A stretch of 64,000 bases of DNA from Perkinsus olseni (GCA_013115135.1 JABANP010000016.1:62001-126000); one strand, 5' to 3'; positions 46,004-58,590 are shown, counted from the first letter of the stretch. Numbers and translations: made by a program. The notes: generated by a model not told the origin, from the sequence alone.

Positions 46004-46978
46004 TGCAGGCGTGGAGAATACAAGAACTATGAACGATCACGAATGATGACGCGAACCCTATCATGACCGAGCCGATTCCCTCACGTACCGGCGAGGAGGG
46101 CGAACGAACAGATAGTCACATCCGCCAGATGATCACACTCAACACACTTACAATCACATCTAGTTACTTCACCTACCTTGACCGATGCAAATTCGATAAT
46201 CTTCTGATGTTGTTAGTCACGGAGAGCTTGCGAGCTACACTAAACAGGGGTATCTTCTTCAGCTAAACGTCCACTAGCGATAGGGACAACAGAGCACAAA
46301 GAATCTTCCTCTTCGAGACAGAGACGGACGCCAAAGAGTGAATTACCGAGACGCCGAAGAGTAAATTATTGAGACGGCCTTGCTGTGGGAGTCTCGTTCG
46401 ACACAAGGGGTTTAAGTGTCTAGTAATGAAGTATATAGTAGGTGGGACGCCGGGAAGGGTAACCCTTGGGAAGACTCGAAATATACAAGCTTCACTTGCG
46501 CCGAACTTCGACTTCGTTGTTCTACCTCAACGATTTCGACCCTGGTTCGATCCTAGCACTCCGTATTTCTATTGCTTTTGACGGTCTCAACCGTGTAGTC
46601 AAACGTGAGTATTTGCAAGGCTCGTTCGAAAGGAGATGCGGCGTCTCCTCCTGTCTCACCAAATACTTGTGAACGCTCTGATCAGGTGTACACTCTGGTC
46701 CTGGTGAGTAATCGAATTGATTCAGGCTTCTCAAGCCTAGCTCGCCGTACCCCTAATCATTGTTCCTCCGCCTCTTCGGACCAACCCTTGAAATTACCGT
46801 AGATTATAGGATCAGCTGCAGTCGATATGCTAGGACGCCCCCCTTCCACTATACCGTTCTGGGAAAGTACTCTAGAAGGTTGGGCTGAAACCAGCTGTTA
46901 TCGATGGAACTCGCTCACGAGAACACGCTCGCTCTCTCTTCGACCCGTGATGATCGTAGTGAATTTAATCGTTCGACC
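46004..46978. other. Intergenic region 5' of the Rab-malic enzyme gene
   Basis: No gene is supported. It lies between divergent genes and should contain both promoters. Confidence 0.4.
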
Positions 46979-47268
46979 ATGATGATGCCACCGCCGCCAT
47001 CCAAGGTCCCTGCGCCAATCCGCAAAGTGCAGGGTGCCGTTCAAGATATCTGGACTAACGGAGGACATCAAGCTTTCCACTACACCGTCATCCCCGCCAT
47101 CTTCGCATACGGTAAGTCACGGACGTCGGCGCTTCTTCTTTTCTAAAGTCCTGTGGTTGAACTGTGCGGCGGTCAATCGGCATTTCACTTCCCTTTGTAG
47201 GCCTCTATCAAGGAAATGAGTTCACGCTCAACCCCGTCGAGCTCTTTAAGAAGATCGTATTCTCCTAA
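46979..47268 (+). CDS. Small protein with one possible TM segment (66 aa, two exons)
   Basis: Exon 1 runs to 47111, the intron is 47112-47200 (GTAAGT...TTGTAG), and exon 2 ends with TAA at 47266-47268. The product starts MMMPPPPSKVPAPIRKVQ, has one moderately hydrophobic stretch (FHYTVIPAIFAYGLYQG) and ends NPVELFKKIVFS. An in-frame upstream ATG at 46904 would add 25 residues. The size and pattern recall small subunits of mitochondrial inner-membrane complexes, but I cannot assign a family. Confidence 0.6.
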
Positions 47269-47528
47269 ATCTTCTACCGGACATCATCAACAACGGTGTT
47301 CCTCTGGAAGGCCCCACTACCATTGAAGAGAGTTTCTTGGACACTGCTGGATACATTGAGTGCAGTCTGTTAATCAGGAGCTTGCCTCCTATGTATTCTA
47401 TAGGCTTTGTGTTTGCTTGCTTTTTTCCGAGCGCCGCACGTTATCGCCCGCGTGCCCCTCCGTCTGTCTGATCTTCCAACTCACTAACAACACCGCCACT
47501 CGCTGATTCAACCTAACCGCCTCATAAC

Positions 47529-50119
47529 ATGGAAAAGTCCAATCTCATCATCAACTACTTGCCCTCCCATATCCAGGAAAGCGACCTCGCCGAGATGTTC
47601 GAGCCTTTTGGAACGTATCATTCTGTCAAAATTGTAATCGTCTTTAGCGCTGCTCGTGTTGAGCCGAGACCCGTAATGGTTCTAGGTGCGCGACAAGAAC
47701 ACCGGCATGTCCATGGGCTTCGGCTTTGTAAACTACGAAGAGAACGCGTCAGCCGAGGCTGCAGTCAAAGAGCTCAACGGACTGGAACTCCCTCAGCACG
47801 CCGGAACTTGGCGCGGGCCTGGGTAGGCTGTTCTGATTTGAGCCGGAAACGGTATCATGCATTGGTCGATCAGTCCAAGGCCGATGAAGAAGATCAAAGT
47901 GAGCATCGCAAGGCCGGCTTGGAAGGCGAATATCCACAGCAATTTGTAAGGGATGATCCCTTCAGTAGGCGCTCCTCGAAAGTGTACCAGGATGGGGTGT
48001 GCTCTGTCAGTCATCAAAAACTTAGCCTGAAAATTTTGTCGCAGATACGTTGCGAATATTCCGACTGACTATGATGCTTTGAAAATCAAGGCCCTGTTCG
48101 GCCCCGTCTACGGCCCCCAGATCGAACACCTCCGTATGCTGCGCGACAACAGTGGTGGAAAGTTGTCTCCGGGTAATGCAGCTGAGCTCACTTGTCGCTG
48201 TGTGAGTGTGGTCTTAGAGCAAAGTATCGAAGAGGATACGGGATCGAATAATAAGGGGAAGTTCAGAGGCATAGCCGTTATACGGTACACAAACTTGTGC
48301 TCCATCCGGCAGAGAGAGACCGTTCGCGCGTCAGATTCGATACCGAAGAGAATGCTGCCGCTGCTATGGAGAAGTTCAACGGCACAGCTGTATGCAGATT
48401 CCTCTGTGTTAGAAGGATTGTACTGCCTGTCAGGTCCCGGACATGCCAGCCTCGCATTTGCCATTGCATATCAAGCCATGGCGACCTGAGTTCAGAGCTG
48501 ATAGAGTCCCTCAGAGGACCCCAGTATATACGAAGCGGAACTCCAGAGTGGCTATGCCCTCGAACTCTCAGCTTCGCATCGTGTTCAACTATCTTAGGGA
48601 TCGCAGCGCTCGGTGCAATCGGAGGCAACGAACAGGTGGGGGCATGCTGCTGGCGGATGCTTCTTATCAGCGTCTCTCAGTCGCTTTGAGAGGTCCTCAA
48701 CGAGCCGATCGTCGGCGAGACGAGAGAGTCGTAGGCCGTGCGACGTGCCTTATCGCGGTATCGCCCGTCCTTTCAGGAGGGCCCGGCGATCACAATGGCT
48801 TCGCTGAGTCGGCTTCCAATACCAGCGTGCAGAATTCGCCCGTCTCGAATAGCGACGGTAGTTTGGAACGGACCAAGAGGAGTTGGAAGGGCTGGGTACC
48901 CCCACTTGCAATTAACGTGATGGCTACACGTCCGGTCGTTCGCTACCACGTTCTCAGGCCGGAGCCAATGAGTGCTCTGGGGTGCCACCGGACCGTCGCG
49001 GAGTTCTTTATGAAGGTCCGTCATCTAGCCGGGACGCTACAGTCGGGTAGCGAAGAGGTTCATTACGGAGTACTCTGAACGAGGAGCTATTCAGACACTT
49101 GAGTAGTCGGACTCTTGGCGCGGCGTCGTATCGGTCCTCCGCTGAGCCTCAGCAAATAGCAGCAGCCAGAGGCCCGCCCTCGTGAGTTGAATCATCCCCG
49201 ACTGGCTCATATCTATGCTTTGTCTTTCTGTTGTCAGCTGCCCTGCGCCGCCCTCTTCTAGAGTTAGAGGCCCACCGTCCGCTGTTTACCCGGCTCCTCT
49301 GTCCCATCGCTCGATGACGAGCCAACACTGTCAACACTGCCATAGCAGCAGCCATCCTGGGGAGCCCCACGTTAACGATTCAGCCGTGTATGGGCATGCC
49401 TGCAGCCACCAGACTGCTTCTGCTGTCAGGGGCTATGGTAGAGGCTGTTGCACAGGAGGTGGGAATATGCGAGGACCCTCAGGTGTTTCTAATGGAGCTG
49501 TTCGTCCTACGGCTCTGCCTGGTGGTGGGGATGCTGTTTATCAGACTCCCATCAAGCAAAAAGCGCGCGTACTGCTCAGCCCCACTTTTCGCCTTACCGA
49601 TTCCCCTTTTCTTAGACCGCTTCCGAAACCCCTGGCCGTAACGCTTTCTCTCCCATCACGCCCATGATGATTTCACCTCAGATTGAGCAGATCGCGAAGA
49701 CCATGTTCTACAACCAAGCCGGTAGGTGACGTGGACGTAGCGATGAAAGGCAACTACTACTTGTAGGTATAGTCGGATCGAGTGTACAAGTTGGCCCCGA
49801 TCGCAGTTGGGGTTGTGCTAGCTTCAGCAGCCTCTCTGATGCTGAGCAGGCTATCCGTTCGCTCTACGGTACGTTTCGCTTGCTTCTTACCTGTACGTCT
49901 TGTAGTCCGCACAACTGCACCAATCTTGCGCGTCCTCCCACCTCGGTATACTTCTGAGCAGGTACCCAATTCGGTGAGGGAGTGAGCCTTCTGGTGGAGT
50001 TCTTTCCTCATTCCAACCAGTTAGCTACACCCGCCGACGTCCACGGGGATCATCCGTTCGCTGCTCCTCGAGCATCCCATCACAATCGCCTGGGACAGCA
50101 GCTCGAAGTGAAATCTTGA
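47529..50119 (+). CDS. ELAV/CELF-like RNA-binding protein with several RRMs
   Basis: RRM proteins of this type bind U- or GU-rich RNA to control splicing, translation and stability. Exon 1 (47529-47633): [20 protein letters not shown] (RNP2 IINYLP). Exon 2 from 47686: [20 protein letters not shown] (RNP1 MGFGFVNY). The RRM2 exon begins at about 48046 ([19 protein letters not shown]); short exons join to give PGIAVIRF, then [17 protein letters not shown]. The next exon (after CTGTCAG at about 48436) reads [20 protein letters not shown] and ends before GTGGGGGC at about 48640. The C-terminal RRM is seen in an exon with [20 protein letters not shown] and a final exon ([19 protein letters not shown]), stopping with TGA at 50117-50119. 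Exons between 48650 and 49700 are unresolved. The 3' exons are the source, or a sister, of the relics beside the secreted genes. Confidence 0.7.
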
Positions 50120-50870
50120 TGTCCCCCACGTCCCATGAATTAATGTGCATGAATCCATCATCGTATTCATTCATCCAATCGGGTTCTTTGCGGCCCTCTA
50201 AGTTTGATGTATGGGCAACACTGTGGTGCTGTGAAGTGACCACCGGCATGCGCATCATGGTTTGTCCTTCCCCGTGTCGTGTTGATGTCTGCAGTCAAAA
50301 CGATCTCTCGGGTTGTCCGGCAGTGGCGATGATCGCCGATTCTGGCAGCATTGCAGACTGTGCCTACTTATGTCTGATCGGGCTTCCATGCTGACTTTCA
50401 CACAGCGCAAGGAGCACCCTAAGCGCAATTGGTATCGACATCACTTTGAGCTCGATATACAGCATTCTCGGCTGTAGAGTCAGTCTCAGTCGAACCCGTT
50501 GCACTCGAGATGAAGAGTATGCGTGCAGATTGCCCCGGGGACTCTCCATCGCCCTGGGAGTGACTGACGGTGGAAAGGGCATAGGAACGAACTCGATACC
50601 AAGCGTGCCCAGTGGGCACTGCCCACCACTGTACAGAGGTCCTTGAGGAAAGCACGCCATGAAGACGGACTCAGCGCCCAAAAAGTCGGGCATTCGTAGT
50701 GCGGAGCGGAAGCTCAGTTACTGTCGTTGAGACTCTCAACGCCATCCCCTCTCAACTCGAGGGGGGGATCACGGCCATCCAAATGCCATCCAGGCCATCG
50801 AATGGCCTTCTGTTGTTGATTGTGGATGGGATAAGGGAAAAGGACCCATGAGGTTTCAACCAGTCATTAC
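50120..50870. other. Downstream stretch of the CELF-like gene
   Basis: I see no supported gene. A segment at 50880-51020 (TCTGAGTGCAAAAT, GGGCGAGATGCCAAGC, CAACTGACAACT) recurs at 54000-54150. Confidence 0.4.
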
Positions 50871-51704
50871 AGCGTATTGGGTGCTAAACCTGGGAGTCTG
50901 AGTGCAAAATGCCGACGGGCGAGATGCCAAGCCGTGGACAGGCAAAGAATCAACTGACAACTAAGCTCTCTACGAGACCTTTCACTCTCCGGGAGAGCCT
51001 CCTCCAGCAAGTCAGCTAGATTGAATACTGCGAATCACGCTATTCCCCCCGAAACCTCGGTTTCTTCGTAGAAATGGTTTCCCCGTGCTAGGCATTGGGG
51101 ATATCATGGCCTGAACGGCACGCGAACTGTGTCCGCGCAACTTTGCTCAGCAGCTCATTTTGCCGTCAGCATAGTTGGGCAGTGAACGAACGCCCTTCTG
51201 GGTCTACAGGCTCGCGGCTTAGGGAAGGCCTTTTTCGTGCAAGATGCGCACGTATGCAGGAGTACTCGTGGGTTCCCTAGCCGCAGAAATGCGCTGTGCG
51301 ACCCCTCGAGCAACTCCACGGTATGTTGAGCATACTATGGTCATAGTAATGGCCTACTAGTAGCGTTCCCACTGGATAACACCAGTGATCAACACTCCAC
51401 TTCAGTTTAAACACAACTTCAACAGGATCCTGGGAAAATAGCATGAACAGGTAGATCCTCGGTCGTAGGTACCACCCAGAACCTCTGCTCTGCTCAAGTC
51501 TCGTTGGACAGAAATAAATCGAATGAAACAAAAAACAGAAGCGCTCCGAGCCACGGAAGGGCCTTCCGGGAAGGCGTACACCAGCAGCCTGGCGGGCGGA
51601 GAACCTAAGCTCCAGCACTGACGAAGCTTTCGTCTAGGTGACAATAAACTTTTATAATAAATAATATATCTTTTAATAGTGTTATGCTGTATCATTGATA
51701 AGAA

Positions 51705-52493
51705 CTACCAGCATCGATCACGGACACAATAACCCGTAGCCTGTTCATAGACACCCACGTATCCAAAGACCAGACCGATACCAAATGCGACATCGGTCTT
51801 GATATAACCGCAGAACTCATCCAGACCCTCAGCGACCTGCTTATCACAGGCAACCAATACCTCACTATACGCGAAGAGTAGCATTTCAATGGTCACTAGT
51901 GCGAAGCAGAAATCAATATTACGGAGGGATTGATAAGAGGAGGGGCAATGCTTGAAGCGAGTAAAGTCCACCAGTCTACCGGGGACGATCGGGTTGAAGA
52001 AAGCGTTGTAGGCATCCTCGGTCGGGCACTGACCTCTGCCGATGCATGTAGATATCGCCAGTTGGAGGGCGCGGGAGCGCACGAAGATGTATCCGTTTAA
52101 CACCTGATTGAGCTCGGGGATTTCCTCCTTGAGGAAATAACAGAACGCCTCGGTGGACGAGGAGCGAGCACCTCCAGGTCCGCGACAGATATCAGTGATC
52201 TGCTGCTGGAAGTAAGCGGAGATGGCCGTGCTTTGGATGGTCTTGCAGTTGGAACAGAATGGGTAATCGTCCTTGCTGCTTGCGAGAACTTCACCTCCAA
52301 GATCCTCATCCAGTTCACGGCCACCGGGGCTAGGCGGGGGCGGGGCATCCATCATGACCTTGTCGATGAACTTGTGGACATCAGGGTTACCGAGGAGGGC
52401 CGTGAAGTTCGCGACAGCCTCGTTCATGAGAGGGTCAGTCTGGATGCTTAGAGTACCAGCGACGGTAGCAAAGATAACCAGGAGGCGGGTCAT
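51705..52493 (-). CDS. Secreted Cys-rich family protein, copy 3 (262 aa)
   Basis: It is nearly identical to copy 1 although about 30 kb away on the opposite strand. The signal peptide is identical. Differences lie in the patches (KEEIPELNQ, FKHCPSSYQSLRNIDF), with QCPTED preceded by GRG instead of GRV. It ends VRDRCW. Intact frame, no intron. The pairing of copies 1 and 3 points to duplicative inversion or gene conversion. Confidence 0.85.
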   Translation of the reverse strand: MTRLLVIFATVAGTLSIQTDPLMNEAVANFTALLGNPDVHKFIDKVMMDAPPPPSPGGRELDEDLGGEVLASSKDDYPFCSNCKTIQSTAISAYFQQQITDICRGPGGARSSSTEAFCYFLKEEIPELNQVLNGYIFVRSRALQLAISTCIGRGQCPTEDAYNAFFNPIVPGRLVDFTRFKHCPSSYQSLRNIDFCFALVTIEMLLFAYSEVLVACDKQVAEGLDEFCGYIKTDVAFGIGLVFGYVGVYEQATGYCVRDRCW

Positions 52494-52685
52494 AGTTGAT
52501 ACAGCTGATATGACTAAGAACCTGGAGATGATAATGATGGATGTAGTGCTTCAGGCAGCACCACTGGAACCAGCTGAGGAGCAGAAGGCAGAGCATTCCG
52601 GGCGCGATGGCTATTCCGGATCAGACACCCTCTCGAACGGGTCAGGCATGAACAATCAACAATGAACAAGAAAGAAGGATGAACC

Positions 52686-52740
52686 GCGTCACGTCACTCC
52701 CGGGGGAAGTTAGACGACTTTACGTGCCAGAATGCTTCTG
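52686..52740 (-). promoter_or_regulatory. Conserved upstream element, copy 3
   Basis: CGTCACGTCACTCCCGGGGG, then AAGTTAGACGACTTTACGTG, lies 193-247 bp upstream of the ATG on the minus strand and matches copies 1, 2 and 4. Confidence 0.35.
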
Positions 52741-53264
52741 CACGATGCCTGCGGTCACCGTGTCACATCCCGATTAGGTGGAGTTCGCGGACACAGCTGT
52801 TCGGTCAATATCTGCTAATGCAAACATCCCCGTCAGGCAGCTTGTACCAGCGAAGACTAGCTTTCGTTGCGTGGCTGCGGTTAAACAGCCACGCCGAAAA
52901 CGGGGGCAGGCTGCTTCTGCCTCGAAGTCGCGTCACTGCTTGGAGGCGCGCCGAACTCTGGCGGGTTTCGAAGCAAAACAGAACTTCAAGGTCTCCAGCG
53001 ATAAACAACGCATGTTTGTTGAATTCTTTCCCATCCTACTGAGAACCGTTTCTCGTGGTGAGCTGCGGAGCTTCCAGAAGTCTCAACAACCCTCGTCAAG
53101 CGATGGAGACTGTCTCTGTCTGTCGGAGTGTGACGGTCCCCGTCTGTCGCATTTGACTGTCCCAGGCGCGGCATGAAGATATAATTTCTCATTTTGTCGT
53201 GATGACGTCCGAGATGACTGCCACTGCCGGAGAACATGGTTTCCATCGCAATAGCTTTCCTCTC

Positions 53265-53470
53265 ACCTCAGCAGCCTCGCTGATGCTGAGCAGCCCATCC
53301 ATTCGCTCTACGGTACGTCTTACGCTTGCTTCTTCCCTGCACGTGTTATAGTCTGCACCACTGCATTAACCTCGCAAGTGGTTCCGGTTCGGGATCCTTC
53401 AGACTAGGTCCCCACTTGGGTGAGGGAGTGAGCGTTCTGGTGGAGCCCTTCCCTCATTCCCGAGCTGCCG
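53265..53470 (+). pseudogene. Captured RRM3 3' exons of the CELF-like gene, third relic
   Basis: CAGCAGCCTCGCTGATGCTG with the CTCTACGGTACG donor corresponds to the RRM3 exon. The last block reads THLGEGVSVLVEPFPHS. One substitution turns EQAIRS into EQPIHS. It diverges from copy 3. Confidence 0.6.
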
Positions 53471-53479
53471 CTTTCATTA

Positions 53480-56230
53480 TCGACGTTCAGTGATACGATA
53501 CCGGTTACGAAGAAGGAGCGATGAGTTACTGAGTCCATCACACAGTCGGGTGGCCCAATCAGTGTTTGGTGAGCCACAATTACTCCGGACTATTAGTTTC
53601 ACTCCAATTTTGCCCCTCCCCATCCACACCTGTGTTGGAGCCTCCAACTTGGAGGCTACGGCGCGACCTGTCAACGCCGTGGTCTCGCTGCCTGGTCATT
53701 TCCTGAGTATCACCGCGTTTCGGTCTGAGGGTTGTGGGCACGCGGCTACATTTGTCTCTCACAACGTCACTTGAACCTCGTCATTTGTGAAATGAAGCTT
53801 TTGAAAGTCTCCACAGTTTAAGGAAGCAAATCGGTGCCTTCATCTTGAACTTACTATGACTTACCGCCTGCCGACGCGACGCTATCTACTGGAGATTACG
53901 GAACCGGTACCCAGAAAGTCGGGCGAAGTACAATGCTCGACCCGAGCGCTATTCATGACTCGTTGGCAACGGGTCATTGCGACGTATTGAGCGCTGCAAC
54001 CGGGGGTCTGAGTGCAAAATTCCAATGGGCGAGATGCCAAGCAGTCAACAGTCATCTGATAGGCGAGAAGGCAACTGACAACTGAGCCCTTTACATGCCG
54101 TTTTATTTTCCCGACGAATGGGAGTTAAGAGTCAACGAGATTGAATGCCGACGGAGTAAGAGGTACACCTCAACCGGGAAGGTCGAGTCAAACCGGGTTC
54201 GGCATCAGGTATGGTGTAGAACCAAGGTCTGATCATGAGGCTCCATGCTGTTTAGTATCATTGAAAATCTTCAGTATCTGAATGATGAAGGCTTCATCTG
54301 AGCTTCGCGATGAAATTCCGACCAGGACTGACACGGTCAGGACACGCTCGGAGTCAAACAATGAAATCTTCTGGCTTCGAGGACGTGAGGGTTGAGAAAC
54401 TCGGTTCACTTGACTCAAGTGAGCTCAAATGATTTTCAAGTGACTTAAGAATCTTGAATGGCGTCAGTAAGAAAACACAAGGCGCCGCGACATCTGGAGG
54501 GCCGCGAACGCCCCTGAAAACATCCCTATGATGGAGTCGCCATCTCTGAATGCCAGGGTGGACAGGTACCCCTTATAGATGCGCTCGATTGGATGAGCTT
54601 TCAAGCGCAACCAAGACAAACCTCAATCTTGGAACGAGTATAATCCCGATCCTTCAGCGGACCTACCTTGTAATCTCGTTGAAGAAAAACTCTAGTCCTA
54701 TCTTCACATCGTGGAACTAGGCAGGGACGGGTGCGGAAATCAGCTATTATCTAGTGAATACCAGACAACACACATCATGAGAGGTCGTAGATTGAGCATA
54801 GCTATCGCTTGGATACATACACTAGCTTCGTTTGTGCGGAGGATACTCCAGTGGCTTATCAGTGATGAGTTATCACACAACCAGATACCCCTTTATTCGT
54901 GCTCTCTTTAAAGTCAGAGTTTGCGGTGTCCGTAAGAATCGTAATACGCTCATCGTCGCTCCGATGTTAGCACCAGTGCCAGGCATATGCTGGCGAGTGC
55001 ATCGAAACGGTTGCGGTTACGAAGCGGGTGAGTATTGCTCGCGTCCTCGTAGGTTATTTTGGGCTTCGTATGGAATTTTGATGTCATTAATCTCTATGCC
55101 CAAATTGGGCAGCCCAATATGCATAGTAGTCTCTAAAGTCCCTGAGGAGCGATCGGCGAAGGGGATCGGCAACAGTCGTATTTGAAGGAGCAGGCGGTGC
55201 TTCTCTCAATCTTTGCTCATCCTCCTTGTTCTGCAGCAGAACTTCTGCTATTCCTCCTGCAATCGCGGCTATCAGTTGTACGCAGATTCAACCGTTCTCG
55301 TGTTATGGCGCGTTCCTCAATGCATCCGGGCAAATGGTTTGCCCTTCCAGGCTGGAAGTTCCAGCTAAAATTGTATTACTGGGCATCAACTCGGGTATTT
55401 CTGCTATTGGTTAGCGCTCCTCCGAAGGATGAATGACTAACGCAGCGTTCAATGACCGTCGGTCATCCAATTCCGTGATGTGGTTCCTTCTAGAGGCCGC
55501 GAGGTTCCTTTCGCTCCTTCAGACTCTGAAGTTCAGGGTCACTGGGGCGGCGTACCCGACGAAAAACCGTTGACTTCCCTTTCGTATCGTTTATTCCTCT
55601 TGACTCTCGGTGGGGGTTGCACTCTTTGGGCGATGGGGATCCCGAAGCCCCACGGCTCTGACGCCTTCCGGAGTGACCATGCACACGATCTCGTCTCCTC
55701 TGGTGCATCCGGATTGATTCGGGTTTATGAATTAGTGGCTTGCACTGGAGCTCGTCTCATGAGGGTTGATTGGGAACCTACAACCCGATAACCTCTGTGC
55801 AGGGCCTGCGAACGCTCTCTCCTTAGTTGCCCGGTCGGCAGTGAGTCGGGGCTTGAGTGTATGCGTGTTCGCACGCCCGGCACTCCGGTGCAATGGCAGA
55901 CGGGCCGGTTGTCCCCTGCCTGTTGTCCTCAACTGAGGCACGTGACACATGCCCTCTTCAGGTGTGACATATTCGTTCCTTTCTCCCAGTCCCCGCAGTC
56001 AGAGGTTTCGTGTGTAAGGAAGGCCGTAGGTTTTACTGAGGGTGAAACCATCGCGGCAGGGGGACGTAATCACACAATCCTGCACTACTCGAGCTAGTCG
56101 GTGTCGTCTCCCGCCACCGCAGGGAGGAGATGCATCAGCGTCCTGTTCGAATAGCTCAGATCGTGATGACCTGATCAACTCAATCCGCCAAGCAGGACGG
56201 GATATGTCACTAGGCGCACTAAGAAATGCA
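53480..56230. other. Stretch without a confident gene, with repeat fragments
   Basis: At 54000-54150 there is a copy of the repeat at 50880-51020. Around 55010-55130 and 55660-55780, frames with VINLYAQIGQP and FRSDHAHDLVSSGASG faintly recall the endonuclease of non-LTR retrotransposons, but no reverse transcriptase block (Y/F-x-D-D) is seen. I do not call an element. Confidence 0.3.
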
Positions 56231-56965
56231 TATCGTCTCAACCGATTTGGAACGTCGAAATCTCAGTAATAAGCTTGAACTGTTGGGCATCTTGCAAGAC
56301 AGGCGCGATTTCCGTTTTGCTTTGGCCCATGCAAAAACATTGGGAATATCATGGCCTGAACGGCACGCGAACTGTGCCCGCGCAACTCTCCTTAGCGGCT
56401 CATTTCGTCGTCGGCATAGATGCGCAGTGAACATCCGCCCTTCTGGGTCTATAGGCTCGCGGTTTGGGATAGGCCCTTTTCGTGCAAGATGTACTCGCAT
56501 CATTGCAGAAGCGCTAGTGGGTTCCCTAGCCGCAGAAATGCGCTGTGCGACCCCTCGAGCAACTTCCACGGTATGGTGACCATACTATAATCGTAGTGAT
56601 GGTCAACTAGTAGCGTTCCCACTGGATAACACCAGTGATCAACACTCCACTTCAGGTTAAACACAACTTCAACAGGATCCTGGAAAATGGAATGAACAGG
56701 AAGATTCTCGGTCGGACGCACCATCCGAGAACTTCTGCTTTGCTTAAGTCTCGTCGGACAGAAATAACTCGAGTTAAACAAAAAACGGTTGTAGCTCGGT
56801 CCGCGCGAGCTATGGGCGGTAAGCGCGCGGAGAGACGTAAAGCCTACACTAGCAGCCTTGTATGGCGGAGAACCAGCACAGACGAAGCTTTCGTCTAGAC
56901 GACATTAAACTTTGATAATAAATGGAATCTCTTTTGATAGCGTTGGGGCGAAACATTGATAAGAA

Positions 56966-57754
56966 CTAGTTACATCTATCACGGACACAATAACCCGTAG
57001 CCTGTTCATAGACACCCACGTATCCAAAGACCAGACCGATACCAAATGCGACATCGGTCTTGATATAACCGCAGAACTCATCCAGACCCTCATCGACATA
57101 CTTATTACAGGCAACCAATACCTCAACATACGCGAAGAGTAGCATCTTCAGCGTCACTTTTTCGAAGCAAGTTTCAATGTCACAGAAGGGGTGATAAGAG
57201 GAGGGGCAATACTTGAAACGAGTAAAGTCCACCAGTCTACCAGGGACGATGGGGTTGAAAAAGGCGTTGTAGGCATCCTCGGTCGGGCACTGACCTCTGC
57301 CGATGCATGTAGATATCGCCAGTTGGAGGGCGCGGGAGCGCACGAAGATGTATCCGTTTAACACCTGATTGAGCTCGGAGATTCCCCTCCTCAGGTAAAA
57401 ACAAAAAGTATCGGTAGACAAGGAGTGAACATTCCTATACCCGTCGCAGATATCAGTGATCTGCTGCTGGAAGTACGCGGAGATGGCCGTGCGCTGGATG
57501 GCCTTGCAGTTGGAACAGAGTGGGTAATCGTCCTTCTTGCTTGCGAGAGCTTCACCTCCAAGATCCTCATCCAGTTCACGGCCACCGGGGCTAGGCGGGG
57601 GCGGGGCATCCATCATGACCTTGTCGATGAACTTGTGGACATCAGGGTTACCGAGGAGGGCCGTGAAGTTCGCGACAGCCTCGTCCATGAGAGGGTCAGT
57701 CTGGATGCTTAGAGTACCAGCGACGGTAGCAAAGATAACCAGGAGGCGGGTCAT
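56966..57754 (-). CDS. Secreted Cys-rich family protein, copy 4 (262 aa)
   Basis: The framework is as in the other copies. The first patch is clearly different (DGYRNVHSLSTDTFCFYLRR), and so is the second (FKYCPSSYHPFCDIETCFEK), where an extra Cys appears in HPFC. It ends VRDRCN. No frameshift. The change of a whole patch against a nearly unchanged framework is the strongest example of localized divergence. Confidence 0.85.
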   Translation of the reverse strand: MTRLLVIFATVAGTLSIQTDPLMDEAVANFTALLGNPDVHKFIDKVMMDAPPPPSPGGRELDEDLGGEALASKKDDYPLCSNCKAIQRTAISAYFQQQITDICDGYRNVHSLSTDTFCFYLRRGISELNQVLNGYIFVRSRALQLAISTCIGRGQCPTEDAYNAFFNPIVPGRLVDFTRFKYCPSSYHPFCDIETCFEKVTLKMLLFAYVEVLVACNKYVDEGLDEFCGYIKTDVAFGIGLVFGYVGVYEQATGYCVRDRCN

Positions 57755-57945
57755 AGTTGATACAGCTGATATGACTAAGAACCTGGAGATGATAATGATG
57801 GATGTAATGCAGGAAGCAGCACCACTGGAACCAGCTGAGGAGCAGAAGGCAGAGCACTCTGGGAGCGACGGCTATTCCGGATCAGACACCCTTTCGAACG
57901 GGTCGGGCATGAACAATAAAAGAGGAAAGAACGACGAGCACCGTC

Positions 57946-58000
57946 ACGTCACCCGCGAGGGAAGTTAGACGACTTTACGTACCAGAATGCTTCCGCACGA
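57946..58000 (-). promoter_or_regulatory. Conserved upstream element, copy 4
   Basis: GTCACGTCACCCGCGAGGG, then AAGTTAGACGACTTTACGTA and CCAGAATGCTTCCGCAC, lies 190-245 bp upstream of the ATG (minus). Confidence 0.35.
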
Positions 58001-58384
58001 TGCCTGCGACTGCGCACGACGCATCACTGCGCAGAGGCTCGCCGGACTCTGCTGGGTTCCAGAGCAATACACAGCCTCGAAGTCTCAATTTGAGACCCTC
58101 AAACGGTGAACATCGCATGCCAAGTTGACATTGTCAACTGAATTCTTTCCCCTTTCGCTAGGAACAGTTTCTCGTGGTGAGCTGCGGAGCTTCCAGAAGT
58201 CTAAACAACCCTCGTCAAGCGATTTGAGACTGTCTCTGTCTGTCGGACTGTGACGGTCCCTGCCCGTCAGACTTGAGTGTCCGAGGCGTGGCATGAAGAT
58301 ATAATTTCTCATTTTGTCGTGATGACGTCCGAGATGACTGCCAGTGCCGGAGAACATGGTTTCCATCGCAATAGCTTTCCTCTC

Positions 58385-58590
58385 ACCTTAGCAGCCTCGC
58401 TGATGCTGTGCAGCCCATCTATTCGCTCTACGGTACGTCTCGCTTGCTTCTTCCCTGTACGTGTCGTAGTCCGCACAAGTTGTGCGGCACAACTCGCAAT
58501 AGGTTCCGGTTCGGGAACCTTGAGAGCAGTTCCCCACTTCGGTGAGGGAAAGAGCCTTCTGGTGGAGCTCTTCCCTCATTCCAACTAGTT
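58385..58590 (+). pseudogene. Captured RRM3 3' exons of the CELF-like gene, fourth relic
   Basis: GCAGCCTCGCTGATGCTGTG, CTCTACGGTACGTCTCGCTT and a last block encoding GEGKSLLVELFPHSN match the final two exons of the gene at 47529-50119. The EQA codons are changed (VQPIYS). Confidence 0.6.

Larger units (their letters stand above)
51090..53480 (-). repeat. Secreted-gene amplification unit 3
   Basis: In minus orientation it holds the RRM3 relic (plus strand, about 53265-53470), the upstream element (52686-52740), the gene (52493-51705) and a 3' flank. The block 51090-51300 (ATATCATGGCCTGAACGGCA) matches 56340-56580 of unit 4. Confidence 0.6.

Noticed and set aside
44075..46066. Long plus-strand open frames (215 and 388 codons) opposite the Rab-malic enzyme gene
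   Set aside because: They are antisense shadows of the highly biased coding exon; the minus strand carries all recognised motifs.
46520..46600. GGTTCGATCC with a possible CGTTG/CAACG stem on plus
   Set aside because: The loop is eight bases and no D-arm or acceptor stem fits; the tRNA call is not supported.
55010..55790. Possible non-LTR retrotransposon endonuclease
   Set aside because: Only two short phrases are suggestive, and no reverse transcriptase motif or target duplication was found.
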